A program made the position numbers and the translations under genes. Of a stretch of 46,197 bases of DNA, positions 1 through 6,844 are shown piece by piece. The first letter of the stretch is position 1. Every line of letters begins with the position of its first letter. The stretch is from an uncultured Bacteroidales bacterium. GTDB taxonomy: Bacteria > Bacteroidota > Bacteroidia > Bacteroidales > Muribaculaceae. The DNA is taken from NCBI GenBank assembly GCA_902776835.1, contig CACYRK010000033.1, positions 1 through 46,197 of the forward strand. Direction: 5' to 3'. The notes below the pieces were generated by a model. That model did no database searches and had not been told where the DNA came from. It saw nothing but the letters and a program-made list of their open reading frames with translations.

Positions 1-266
1 AGTTTAGGGGAGTGGGAGACATAAAATTCTTTATGTTCAGATTAGCTACACTATATTCGTGAAACGACAGACTCACCAACCGGAAATATCCGCTGACCCC
101 TAGTCAGCCCCAATCGTCGGCAAAGCGCGCCACGGGCGATGTGCGCGAGCAACATGGGCGGCTGTCATGTGTGTCGCGATGCCATCGTATCATCCTGAAT
201 GGCAAGTGTAGCCCCAAGGCCGAGCGGCTCCTGCACCCTCGATTGGTGCGTAGCATGGTCATGCAC
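1..266. other. Unassigned region at the left edge
   Basis: I recognise no gene here. All frames are interrupted or lack protein-like composition. The segment has small hairpins: an ACATAAA/TTTATGT pair near 20-38, and GCTGAC at 92-97 pairing with GTCAGC at 103-108. I compared it by eye with tmRNA, RNase P RNA and SRP RNA signatures and found no convincing match. It may be the end of something that starts outside the window. Confidence 0.4.
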
Positions 267-308
267 AAAAAACAAGCAGACCGACAATCATCTGATTATC
301 AGTCTGCT
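267..308 (-). terminator. Intrinsic terminator after tRNA-Leu
   Basis: Read on the minus strand, a 15-bp stem (275-289 with 294-308, two G-U pairs) with a 4-nt loop is followed by a run of T (A-run at 267-272 on the plus strand). It lies five bases beyond the CCA end of the tRNA-Leu gene. Confidence 0.8.
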
Positions 309-312
309 ATGC

Positions 313-397
313 TGGTGCCCAGGAAAGGACTCGAACCTTCACACCTTGCGGCACACGCACCTGAAACGTGCGCGTCTACCAATTCCGCCACCTGGGC
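313..397 (-). tRNA. tRNA-Leu (anticodon CAG)
   Basis: The minus strand folds as a class II tRNA. The acceptor stem GCCCAGG pairs with CCTGGGC, the discriminator is A, and CCA is encoded. The D-arm contains AATTGGTAGACGC, typical of leucine tRNAs. The anticodon loop TTCAGGT gives CAG, closed by a CACGT/GCGTG stem. A long variable arm follows, then a T-arm with GTTCGAGTC. It decodes CUG. Confidence 0.95.
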
Positions 398-415
398 ATT
401 TCTGAATTGCGACTG

Positions 416-447
416 CAAAGGTACGTCGACTTTTTGGACTGTGCAAA
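416..447 (-). promoter_or_regulatory. Promoter of tRNA-Leu
   Basis: On the minus strand there is TTTG (444-447), exactly 20 bp, then TACCTTTG (416-423). This matches the Bacteroidetes sigma-ABfr -33/-7 consensus. The -7 element ends 18 bp before the tRNA 5' end. Confidence 0.8.
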
Positions 448-486
448 TTTTTTGCGTTTTTTTTTGAAAAAACTCCAAAAACCATA

Positions 487-511
487 CAAAAAATCCCCAG
501 CGATGGGGATT
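487..511 (-). terminator. Intrinsic terminator of the 618-1855 gene pair
   Basis: On the minus strand, AATCCCC (505-511) pairs with GGGGATT (492-498) around a 6-nt loop, and a T-run follows. It lies about 100 bp beyond the stop codon of the gene ending at 618. Confidence 0.75.
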
Positions 512-617
512 CTTTGCTGCCTCAGGGCAGATGATTTTTAAGTTGCGGTTGACCGCACATGATTTAGCGAATTGCGGTGAACACCGCTGGCGTTACTTTA
601 GGCGTGGCGATAATTGC

Positions 618-1145
618 TTAGCCTTTTGCGGCGGGGTAGAACGTCATTCTCTCGCCTTCGCCGTCGCCAAGTATCAGGCGCTCTTTGTTGACCGAGATCA
701 CCTTCATGTCGTCCATGAATGCGGGCACGAGGTCGAGCATCTCCTGCTTCATTTCCGGCTCCATCTTCTTGAGTTCGGGAGTCAACATTAACTTCATCAG
801 GTTCTTGGTCTGCTCGTCAGCGCCGTAGATGTCGTAACTGAGGTTGAACTCGGCTTTCCTCTTGTTGAAACTGACGGTGATGTTGCGACCGCTCTTGTTG
901 AAAATGCCGGGGACCGACAGCGATTGGCGAATGGTTATTGACGCGCCATCATCAAGGTCCTGATATTCTTCACTTGTGAGGATGATATAGCATTCGCCGT
1001 CATCGTCAAAGTTTAAAACCATTTCCATTTCCTCGTCACCCGGGAGCATTGTTGACCAAGCTGTTCTGGTGAGTTTCTCGCTCTGAGCCTGACCGGCAAT
1101 TGCTGTCGCGAGCATCAGCAATAAAGTGAAAACTGTCTTTTTCAT
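618..1145 (-). CDS. Exported protein of unknown function (175 aa)
   Basis: The first 20 or so residues form a Sec signal peptide with a hydrophobic core and an AGQAQ cleavage region, so the mature protein is predicted to be periplasmic or surface-bound. The mature part is acidic, with short beta-like segments (YIILTSEEY, NITVSFNKR), a methionine- and glutamate-rich helical stretch around residues 120-145, and a C-terminal strand (ERLILGDGEGERMTF). The alternation of strands and the small size are lipocalin-like, but I see no signature that assigns a family. It lies 44 bp downstream of the minus-strand gene at 1190-1855, which is also exported and unknown, so the two are probably co-transcribed. 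No function is proposed. Confidence 0.75.
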   Translation of the reverse strand: MKKTVFTLLLMLATAIAGQAQSEKLTRTAWSTMLPGDEEMEMVLNFDDDGECYIILTSEEYQDLDDGASITIRQSLSVPGIFNKSGRNITVSFNKRKAEFNLSYDIYGADEQTKNLMKLMLTPELKKMEPEMKQEMLDLVPAFMDDMKVISVNKERLILGDGEGERMTFYPAAKG

Positions 1146-1189
1146 TTCGATTAAAGTGCTTTATTGTTTATAGAATGTGTTTGTTCGGA

Positions 1190-1855
1190 TTAACGGTCGA
1201 CAGTGAATTTTGAGCCGTTCCAAATCAGGGTGCACACGCGCTGCAATGCTTTGGGGATGGCGTCGGGGTCGGCCATGCGGAAAGTGATGTCTTGGCCCTC
1301 GCGAGGGAGCATGAAGATGGGCTGATACTTATTGGCATCCTCATTCTTGGCGCTCTTCACTTCGTGCACAAGTTCGTCGCTTGCCACGCTCAGGTCAACC
1401 ATGTCGATGGGGCGCGGAGCGTCGACAAACGGTGCCTTGGTGCGCTTCATCATACCAGTCTTGGCGTTGTAGCGATAGAATTCAAGGAAACTCTCGTCGA
1501 GGCCGTCACCGCCCTCGCTGACGCGGTTCACGGCAATCAATTTCTCGTTATTCTTCTTGAGGTTCCAGCAGCACACCTCCAGAGTGTTGAGCACGCTGTA
1601 TTCTCTTGAACGGAATCTGGCATAGCCATTTTCGATGTCAACGTCGCAATGATTGGAGTTGCCGTTTTTGAATCCTTGGAGAGCCTGACGCTCGAAGGTA
1701 CCCGCGTCGAATTGCGAGCAATAAGCCAAGGCAAAGTCTTGAATAGTGGCTTTGCCACCCGATGTTGTCACTTCGAAAGACTCTGGTTGAGCCATAGCAA
1801 AGGCTGGCATCGCGCAAATGGCGATAAGCAGCAGTGACTTGATTAACTGTTTCAT
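1190..1855 (-). CDS. Exported protein of unknown function (221 aa)
   Basis: It starts with a clear signal peptide: MKQLIKSLL, a hydrophobic core, then AFAMAQ. The mature protein has no motif I can name. Notable segments are FALAYCSQFDAG, VCCWNLKKNNEKL and a C-terminal TLIWNGSKFTVD that looks like a terminal beta-strand. Three of its cysteines lie in the mature part. It is the first gene of a probable two-gene transcript with the exported protein ending at 618. A weak promoter can be read upstream on the minus strand: TACTTTTG at 1915-1922, without a good -33. Confidence 0.75.
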   Translation of the reverse strand: MKQLIKSLLLIAICAMPAFAMAQPESFEVTTSGGKATIQDFALAYCSQFDAGTFERQALQGFKNGNSNHCDVDIENGYARFRSREYSVLNTLEVCCWNLKKNNEKLIAVNRVSEGGDGLDESFLEFYRYNAKTGMMKRTKAPFVDAPRPIDMVDLSVASDELVHEVKSAKNEDANKYQPIFMLPREGQDITFRMADPDAIPKALQRVCTLIWNGSKFTVDR

Positions 1856-2070
1856 AACAATTGTTGTAATTGAATTAATGTATCCTAAAAGTGAACGCTT
1901 AAGATTACACGCTACAAAAGTAATGAATCTTTTTGTAATGCAATCATTTTTTTCGCTGTTTTGACGTTTTGGCGGATATTTAGTTTAACAATTGTGCCGA
2001 TTATAGTACATCTTGCTATCCAATGGTGACAAACTCGTGCCGAAATTGTAAATCTTGATGCGGCGCGGTT

Positions 2071-2403
2071 TAATGCTTCGCTGTTTAACGCTCCGCTGTT
2101 TAACGCTCGCTGGCGCTCCGCTGTGTAACGCTACGCTGGCGCTTCGCTGTGTAACGCTCGCTGGCGCTTCGCTGTGTAATGCTCGCTGGCGCTTCGCTGT
2201 GTAATGCTCGCTGGCGCTCCGCTGTGTAACGCTCGCTGGCGCTCCGCTGTGTAATGCTCGCTGGCGCTCCGCTGTGTAACGCTACGCTGGCGCTTCGCTG
2301 TGTAATGCTCGCTGGCGCTCCGCTGTGTAACGCTCGCTGGCGCTCCGCTGTGTAATGCTCGCTGGCGCTTCGCTGTGTAACGCTACGCTGGCGCTTCGCT
2401 GTT
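2071..2403. repeat. Tandem array of 25-26 bp units
   Basis: Twelve units run head to tail from 2101 to 2403, starting at 2101, 2126, 2152, 2177, 2202, 2227, 2252, 2277, 2303, 2328, 2353 and 2378. Two 15-bp short units precede them at 2071 and 2086. Each unit begins TAAYGCT and ends GCGCTYCGCTGTG. Three units carry an extra A (CGCTACGCT), giving 26 bp. Each unit is internally redundant because CGCT occurs three times. With a 25-bp period the leading TAA falls in every reading frame in turn, so the array cannot be coding. It fills most of the 750-bp gap between the gene ending at 1855 and the gene starting at 2607. Confidence 0.95.
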
Positions 2404-2606
2404 TAAAGCCTTGCTGCATATATTTGGTTTGGTGTTGGTGGCTGAAGTTGAAAAAATGCCGATTTTTTTGGTTGTTTCAACAAAAATGCATAATTTCGGC
2501 GCCGAAATGCTTTCGCAGTACAATAAGGGATGTGAAAATTGCGTTTTCGGAGAAATTGCTTATCACATATTTATAAATAAGAAAACTCACTTAAATATAA
2601 CAACTT

Positions 2607-3467
2607 ATGGCAAATCTTTTCAATAAAATCATCAACGCCGCTCAGGCGGCCAGCCAGCAGCAGCCTGGCTATGGCTATCAGCAAGGCTATCCTCAGCAGG
2701 GCTATGGCGCTCCGCAGCAGCAGGGTGGCTTTGGCGGCATGATTGGCAACGTGCTCAACCAACTTGGCACCACGCCGGCCGGCCAGCAGCCTTACGGCCC
2801 GCAGCAGGGTTATCCCCAGCAGGCTTATGGCGCTCAGCAGGCCTACGGCGCCCAGCAGGGCTATCCCCAACAAGGTTATCAGCAGGGCTATCCCCAGCAG
2901 CAAGGTTATCCTCAGCAGCAGGCCTACGGCGCCCAGCAGGGTTATCAGCAGCAGGGCTACCCCCAGCAGCAAGGTTATCCCCAACAGCAGGGCTATCCTC
3001 AGCAGCAGGGTTATCCCCAGCAAGGTTATCAGCAGCAGGGCTACCCCCAGCGGCAAGGCTATCCCCAGCAGGGCTACCAGCAGCAGGGTTATCCCCAACA
3101 GCAAGGTTATCCCCAGCAGGGCTACCAACAGGGCTATCCTCAGCAGCAGGGCTTCAATGCTCCGCGTCCGGCCAGCGAGCGCTTCGGCGTGAAAAAAGGC
3201 ACGCTGCCCCAGGCAGGCGATCAGCAACAGCAGCAACAGCAGGGCTACGCCCAGCGTCCGGCCCAGCAGGGCTATCAGCAGCAAGGCGCCCAGTCGGCAA
3301 CATCGCGCTTTGGCCAGAAAACCGACGCCACAGCACAGCAGACTTCTGCCGCTGCGGGCACTCAGAGTCAGCAAATCAGCCCCGAGGCTCAAGGCGTAAT
3401 CTCGGTCATCAACATGGCCAGCGAGTCAATGACACCGGGCGGAACTAAATCGTTTAAGAAAGACTAA
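2607..3467 (+). CDS. Tyr/Gln/Gly-rich low-complexity protein (286 aa)
   Basis: The first ~20 residues ([15 protein letters not shown]) look like a short amphipathic helix, not a signal peptide, so the protein is probably cytoplasmic. Residues ~20-190 are built from degenerate repeats of [10 protein letters not shown] and AYGAQQ, with about two dozen GY dipeptides and almost no charge. A less repetitive tail follows, with two similar RFG segments (SERFGVKKG and TSRFGQKT) and a conserved-looking C-terminus ([19 protein letters not shown]). A small glycine-rich segment ([15 protein letters not shown]) interrupts the repeats near residue 45. Composition resembles prion-like or condensate-forming domains in other organisms; that is only an analogy. 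The TerB-like gene starts 12 bp downstream, so the two are likely one operon. The long leucine-rich ORF on the opposite strand is a shadow of this repeat. Confidence 0.8.
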   Translation: MANLFNKIINAAQAASQQQPGYGYQQGYPQQGYGAPQQQGGFGGMIGNVLNQLGTTPAGQQPYGPQQGYPQQAYGAQQAYGAQQGYPQQGYQQGYPQQQGYPQQQAYGAQQGYQQQGYPQQQGYPQQQGYPQQQGYPQQGYQQQGYPQRQGYPQQGYQQQGYPQQQGYPQQGYQQGYPQQQGFNAPRPASERFGVKKGTLPQAGDQQQQQQQGYAQRPAQQGYQQQGAQSATSRFGQKTDATAQQTSAAAGTQSQQISPEAQGVISVINMASESMTPGGTKSFKKD

Positions 3468-3479
3468 TAATGCATCGCT

Positions 3480-3857
3480 ATGGAACAGAATACGTTACCT
3501 ATTGAAATAATCGTGAAATTGGCCGCCAAGACTGGGCTTTACTTTGCCTGCGTCGACGGCGATTACGACAAGAGTGAACAAGAGTTTATCGCCAGATATC
3601 TCGACCGTCTGGCCGAGGTGGGCGATGTGAGCGATGTGCGCTACATGATCGAGCACGCCACCGACGTGCCCGTGAGCATGGATGAGTTGGTGGGCGAGAC
3701 GCGGCTGTTGCTCAACTCGCTGCCCACGCCGGCCGACCGCCAGGCCGTCACATGGGCCCTCTACCGCTTTATCGACAAGGTGATCCACGTCGACGGCGTG
3801 GTTCGCGAGCCCGAGCGCGAGGCCTTTGAGACCTGGATTAACTCGCTTCTCACATAA
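3480..3857 (+). CDS. TerB-like protein (125 aa)
   Basis: A compact all-helical protein that fits the TerB (tellurite resistance / co-chaperone-like) fold. It has two acidic-loop modules: FACVDGDYDKSEQEFIARYL near residues 22-41 and HVDGVVREPEREAFETW near residues 101-117. In TerB proteins such D-G-x-x-x-x-x-E modules form the metal-binding helical bundle. There is no signal peptide and no fused DnaJ or other domain. It follows the Tyr/Gln-rich gene by 12 bp, and I infer the two proteins act together. A MITE-like repeat and a hairpin terminator lie just downstream. The family call is fairly firm; a role in tellurite resistance is not implied. Confidence 0.75.
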   Translation: MEQNTLPIEIIVKLAAKTGLYFACVDGDYDKSEQEFIARYLDRLAEVGDVSDVRYMIEHATDVPVSMDELVGETRLLLNSLPTPADRQAVTWALYRFIDKVIHVDGVVREPEREAFETWINSLLT

Positions 3858-3865
3858 CAATACCT

Positions 3866-3955
3866 TAAATCCAAATCGGTCATTAGTAATTATGTTATGG
3901 TATAATTAGGAATTAGGAATAACATAACTCCGTTATAATGACCGATTTGCGTTTA
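3866..3955. repeat. Short MITE-like inverted-repeat element (copy 1)
   Basis: AAATCGGTCATTA at 3873-3885 is perfectly inverted as TAATGACCGATTT at 3936-3948, with partial extension outward (TAAATCC against GCGTTTA). Inside, TATGTTAT (3891-3898) pairs with ATAACATA (3919-3926), forming a second nested hairpin. A core of 19 bp (3894-3912) recurs exactly at 43728-43746 in the larger copy. No ORF is present. It inserts between the TerB-like stop codon and the shared terminator. Confidence 0.85.
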
Positions 3956-3966
3956 ATAACGCTGCA

Positions 3967-3995
3967 CGAGGCTGGCCATAACCGGGCCAGCCTCG
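3967..3995. terminator. Strong hairpin between convergent genes
   Basis: CGAGGCTGGCC (3967-3977) pairs perfectly with GGCCAGCCTCG (3985-3995) around a 7-nt loop. The T-run is poor on either side. It lies between the TerB-like gene and the convergent M48 gene, so it probably ends both transcripts. Confidence 0.65.
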
Positions 3996-4031
3996 CGCTG
4001 TATTAAGTGAGTGTTATGTGGGGTGGGAGAG

Positions 4032-4820
4032 TTACAGGTAGCCGTCGCTCTTGGCGCGCTTACGCATGTGCTCGATGCGCTCATCGAAGTCGGGATGGTC
4101 GGCAAAGAGTTGCAGCAACTTCTCCAGGCGCTTGTCGCCGGTGCGCTTCGAGAGCGACTTGAGTTTCTTGAACGCCTCGCCCATGGCCCACGGATTTTTG
4201 CCGTGCGCCTTCAGGAAGTCGTAGCCGTAGTCGTCGGCCTGCGTCTCGTGGTAGCGCGAGTGCTTGGCGGTGAGCGCCACGCTGGTGATGTCGCCCAGCA
4301 TCGAGTCGGACAGGGCAGCCCACGTGTCGCTGGCCGAGCCTATCAGGTCGCTCGCCGCGCTGCGCAGTAGGGCGCTGCGCCATGCTTTCTTCGAGTGGCG
4401 CAACGCCACGTGGCCAATCTCATGGCCTATCACGCCCAGCAACTCATTGTCGGTGAGCATGTCCATCAGCCCAGAGTACACGCGCACACTGCCGTCGGGA
4501 CACGCAAAGGCGTTGGCCTCGCTGGTGAGATACACTTTGAAGTTCAGCGCTATGCCGTCGGCGTCGGTCATGCCGTCGGTGAGGCGCTTGAGGCGCTTGG
4601 TGTAGGCGTTGCTCTTGCCGGCCACCTTGTTTTCCTCGTCCATCTGTTCCACGGCCTGGCCCACAATCTCCGCCAGGTCTTCGTCGGTGAGGGTGGCTGC
4701 CTCGCCGGCCTTGACCAGGCCCGAGAGCAGGCGCAGCCAGTCGGGGCTCGCCGTGGCGGTGGAGCAGCCCAACAGCATGACGCAGAGCAACAGCGCGCGT
4801 AAGGTTTTTGAAGCACTCAT
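4032..4820 (-). CDS. M48 family metalloprotease, lipoprotein (262 aa)
   Basis: The zinc-protease motif HEIGH is at residues 133-137 and the third ligand is expected at E192 in HETQADDYG. Together these mark the M48 family in its periplasmic BepA/LoiP/YcaL-like branch. The signal peptide ends in LLGC at residues 16-19, so the protein should be lipidated and face the periplasm, where such enzymes degrade or help assemble misfolded outer-membrane proteins. I chose the ATG at 4820 because it gives a normal lipoprotein signal; an upstream ATG at 4874 would add 18 residues that spoil it. A promoter lies immediately upstream (4844-4875), so the gene is monocistronic and convergent with the TerB-like gene. 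Confidence 0.9.
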   Translation of the reverse strand: MSASKTLRALLLCVMLLGCSTATASPDWLRLLSGLVKAGEAATLTDEDLAEIVGQAVEQMDEENKVAGKSNAYTKRLKRLTDGMTDADGIALNFKVYLTSEANAFACPDGSVRVYSGLMDMLTDNELLGVIGHEIGHVALRHSKKAWRSALLRSAASDLIGSASDTWAALSDSMLGDITSVALTAKHSRYHETQADDYGYDFLKAHGKNPWAMGEAFKKLKSLSKRTGDKRLEKLLQLFADHPDFDERIEHMRKRAKSDGYL

Positions 4821-4843
4821 GGTTAATAAAGGTATTGTGACCG

Positions 4844-4875
4844 CAAATTTAGCAATTTCTTGCCAATGGAGCAAT
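4844..4875 (-). promoter_or_regulatory. Promoter of the M48 protease gene
   Basis: On the minus strand an ATTG -33 element (4872-4875) stands 20 bp before a perfect TAAATTTG -7 element (4844-4851). The start codon at 4820 follows after 23 bp. Confidence 0.7.
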
Positions 4876-4933
4876 TGCGCGGTCTCCTTTTGCGAGCCGA
4901 ATGGCAGAAAAAGACTCTTCTTTTGGTTTTTTC

Positions 4934-4964
4934 TTGCTCGGTTGCACTTTTTTTTGTAATTTTA
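4934..4964 (+). promoter_or_regulatory. Probable promoter of the aminotransferase gene
   Basis: TTG (4934-4936), 20 bp, then TAATTTTA (4957-4964), a near match to TAnnTTTG. It precedes the ATG at 5004 by 39 bp. Confidence 0.55.
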
Positions 4965-5003
4965 CGGCCAAATATCATTAACACGAAAATCAACAACTAA
5001 CTT

Positions 5004-6197
5004 ATGCCACATTTATCGCAACGAGCAATTGAGATGCCGGCTTCCCCCATTCGCAAGTTGGCACCGTTTGCCGCGCAGGCTAAGCAGCGCGGAATCAAAG
5101 TGTATCACCTGAACATCGGCCAGCCCGACCTGCCCACGCCGCAAGAAGGCCTGGACGCACTCAAGCACATCGACCGCACCGTGCTCGAGTACTCGCCGTC
5201 GCAGGGCTACCAGAGTTATCTCGACAAACTGGTGGGATACTATGCCAAGTACGGCATCCCACTGTCGCCCGACAACATCATCGTCACCACCGGTGGCAGC
5301 GAGGCGCTCCAATTTGCCTTCCTGGGCTGCTTCAACCCGGGCGACGAACTCATCGTCCCCGAGCCGGTGTATGCCAACTATATGGGCTTCGCCAAGGAGA
5401 TGGGCGTGATTGTGCGCACCATCACCACCAAAATCGACGACGGATTCGCTCTGCCTCCAGTCGAGGAGTTTGAAAAACTGATCAACGCCCGCACGCGCGC
5501 CATCATGATTTGCAACCCCAACAACCCCACCGGCACGCTCTACAGCCGCCACGAGTTGGAGCAAATCCGCGACCTGGTGAAGACCTACGACCTCTATCTT
5601 ATTGCCGACGAGGTTTATCGCGAGTATGTCTACAGCGACGAGCCTTACGTGAGTGCGCTGCACCTCGAGGGCATCGAGCAAAACGTGGTGCTTATCGACT
5701 CGGTGTCGAAGCGTTACAGCGAGTGCGGTATCCGCATCGGCGCCTTCATCACCCGCAACATGGAGTTGCGCAACGCCGTGCTGAAGTTCGGCCAGGCGCG
5801 CCTCAGCCCGCCACTCATTGGCCAGGTGGTCGCCGAAGCATCGCTCGACGCTCCCCAGCAGTATCACCAGGACGTGTACAACGAGTACATCGAGCGCCGC
5901 AATTGCCTCGTTGAGGGCCTGAACCGCATCCCCGGCGTGTTCTCGCCCATGCCCATGGGCGCCTTCTACACCGTGGTGCGCCTGCCGGTTGAGGACTGCG
6001 ACGACTTCTGCCGCTGGTGCCTCGAGGAGTTCAACTACGAGGGCGAGACGGTGATGATGGCTCCCGCCACCGGCTTCTACGCTACGCCGGGCCAGGGCAA
6101 GAACATGGTGCGCATGGCTTATGTGCTGAAGAAGGCCGACCTGGAGCGCGCTCTCATCGTGCTCGAGAAGGCTCTCGAGGCTTATAACGCACGTTGA
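5004..6197 (+). CDS. Class I PLP-dependent aminotransferase (397 aa)
   Basis: A cytoplasmic fold-type I aminotransferase. The cofactor-binding loop NPNNPTG is at residues 171-177, the aspartate pairing with the pyridine nitrogen lies in LIADEVYREY, and the Schiff-base lysine is K236 in SVSKRYS, followed by the phosphate-binding arginine in GIRIG. Length is normal for the AspC/AlaA-like group. The N-terminus (ASPIRKL, then YHLNIGQPDLPTP) is the typical start of aspartate-type enzymes. The exact amino donor cannot be read from sequence; aspartate or alanine is the usual annotation. It has its own promoter and a strong terminator at 6221-6261, so it stands alone. Confidence 0.9.
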   Translation: MPHLSQRAIEMPASPIRKLAPFAAQAKQRGIKVYHLNIGQPDLPTPQEGLDALKHIDRTVLEYSPSQGYQSYLDKLVGYYAKYGIPLSPDNIIVTTGGSEALQFAFLGCFNPGDELIVPEPVYANYMGFAKEMGVIVRTITTKIDDGFALPPVEEFEKLINARTRAIMICNPNNPTGTLYSRHELEQIRDLVKTYDLYLIADEVYREYVYSDEPYVSALHLEGIEQNVVLIDSVSKRYSECGIRIGAFITRNMELRNAVLKFGQARLSPPLIGQVVAEASLDAPQQYHQDVYNEYIERRNCLVEGLNRIPGVFSPMPMGAFYTVVRLPVEDCDDFCRWCLEEFNYEGETVMMAPATGFYATPGQGKNMVRMAYVLKKADLERALIVLEKALEAYNAR

Positions 6198-6220
6198 CGC
6201 ACACCACACCGCATCTTATC

Positions 6221-6261
6221 AAAATGTCATCACGGGGACTTGCTCCCCTGGTGGCATTTTT
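6221..6261 (+). terminator. Intrinsic terminator after the aminotransferase
   Basis: An 18-bp stem (6221-6238 with 6244-6261, including a few wobble or mismatched positions) closes a 5-nt loop. The A-run on the left and T-run on the right allow it to work in both directions. Confidence 0.8.
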
Positions 6262-6645
6262 GAGCAATATTGGGCGGTGAATTTGCCGCTGAGCAATCAC
6301 TGGATGCGAATGAAAATGTGTAAGGTTTTTTCGCGCATTTTGGCCTAAGAATAACGCGCGTTGGCTGAAAAGTGTCGAATTTGACAGGCCACAAAGGTGC
6401 GAGAAGTGCCGAAAAAAGGGAAAATGCCACCGAAAATGTTAAAAGTTATTATGTTAATTACGCCAAGAATTTTAACAAATGCGGTGCGCAATTCGCTTTT
6501 CGACCTAACAAAAATTAAATTTCAAAATGTTGAAAACTAAAGGACAATAGGCCGAGTGCCCCTTTTTTCGGTGGCCAAACAAAGTGGCGACGCACTTTCC
6601 GCGAGAATGCACAAAAAGCGGCAAAAACGTTAAAGTGAATATTTT
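6262..6645. other. Intergenic region upstream of susC, no gene seen
   Basis: An AT-rich stretch of about 380 bp between the aminotransferase terminator and the susC promoter. Frames are short and unconvincing. I see no tRNA, no repeat and no clear operator. It may hold regulatory sites for the uptake operon, but nothing specific can be shown. Confidence 0.5.
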
Positions 6646-6679
6646 TTTGTTCACAATTGTAGCAAAATGCTTAATTTTG
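6646..6679 (+). promoter_or_regulatory. Promoter of the susCD operon
   Basis: TTTG (6646-6649), 22 bp, then TAATTTTG (6672-6679), followed by CACC. This leaves a leader of about 155 nt before the susC ATG at 6845. No anti-sigma/sigma pair is adjacent, so the regulator is not visible. Confidence 0.65.
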
Positions 6680-6844
6680 CACCGACAAGAATTGGTACGG
6701 CCACCGAATGACTGGAGCCGCCTATTTTTGATGTGAAATGAGGAAATAGCAAGTTAAATGAGTTTGTTGTCGCATACGCCGGCTGGAGGCACACAATGCT
6801 GGCGTAGCGGCATATCCTCTTGAGTTTAATTAAATAATGTGCTT

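Noticed and set aside
1..266. Left edge as tmRNA or RNase P RNA
   Set aside because: No tmRNA acceptor ends or tag frame, and none of the conserved RNase P blocks could be found on either strand.
141..467. 108-residue ORF over the tRNA-Leu gene
   Set aside because: It crosses the tRNA, its terminator and its promoter.
2071..2403. Array considered as CRISPR or as coding repeats
   Set aside because: There are no spacers at all, and the 25-bp period puts TAA into all frames.
2571..3392. Leucine-rich 273-residue frame on the minus strand
   Set aside because: It is the reverse complement of the GYPQQ repeats; it looks like a membrane protein only because CAG/CAA reads as CTG/TTG.
5013..6209. 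398-residue frame antisense to the aminotransferase
   Set aside because: No domain, and the plus strand has complete aminotransferase motifs and its own promoter and terminator.
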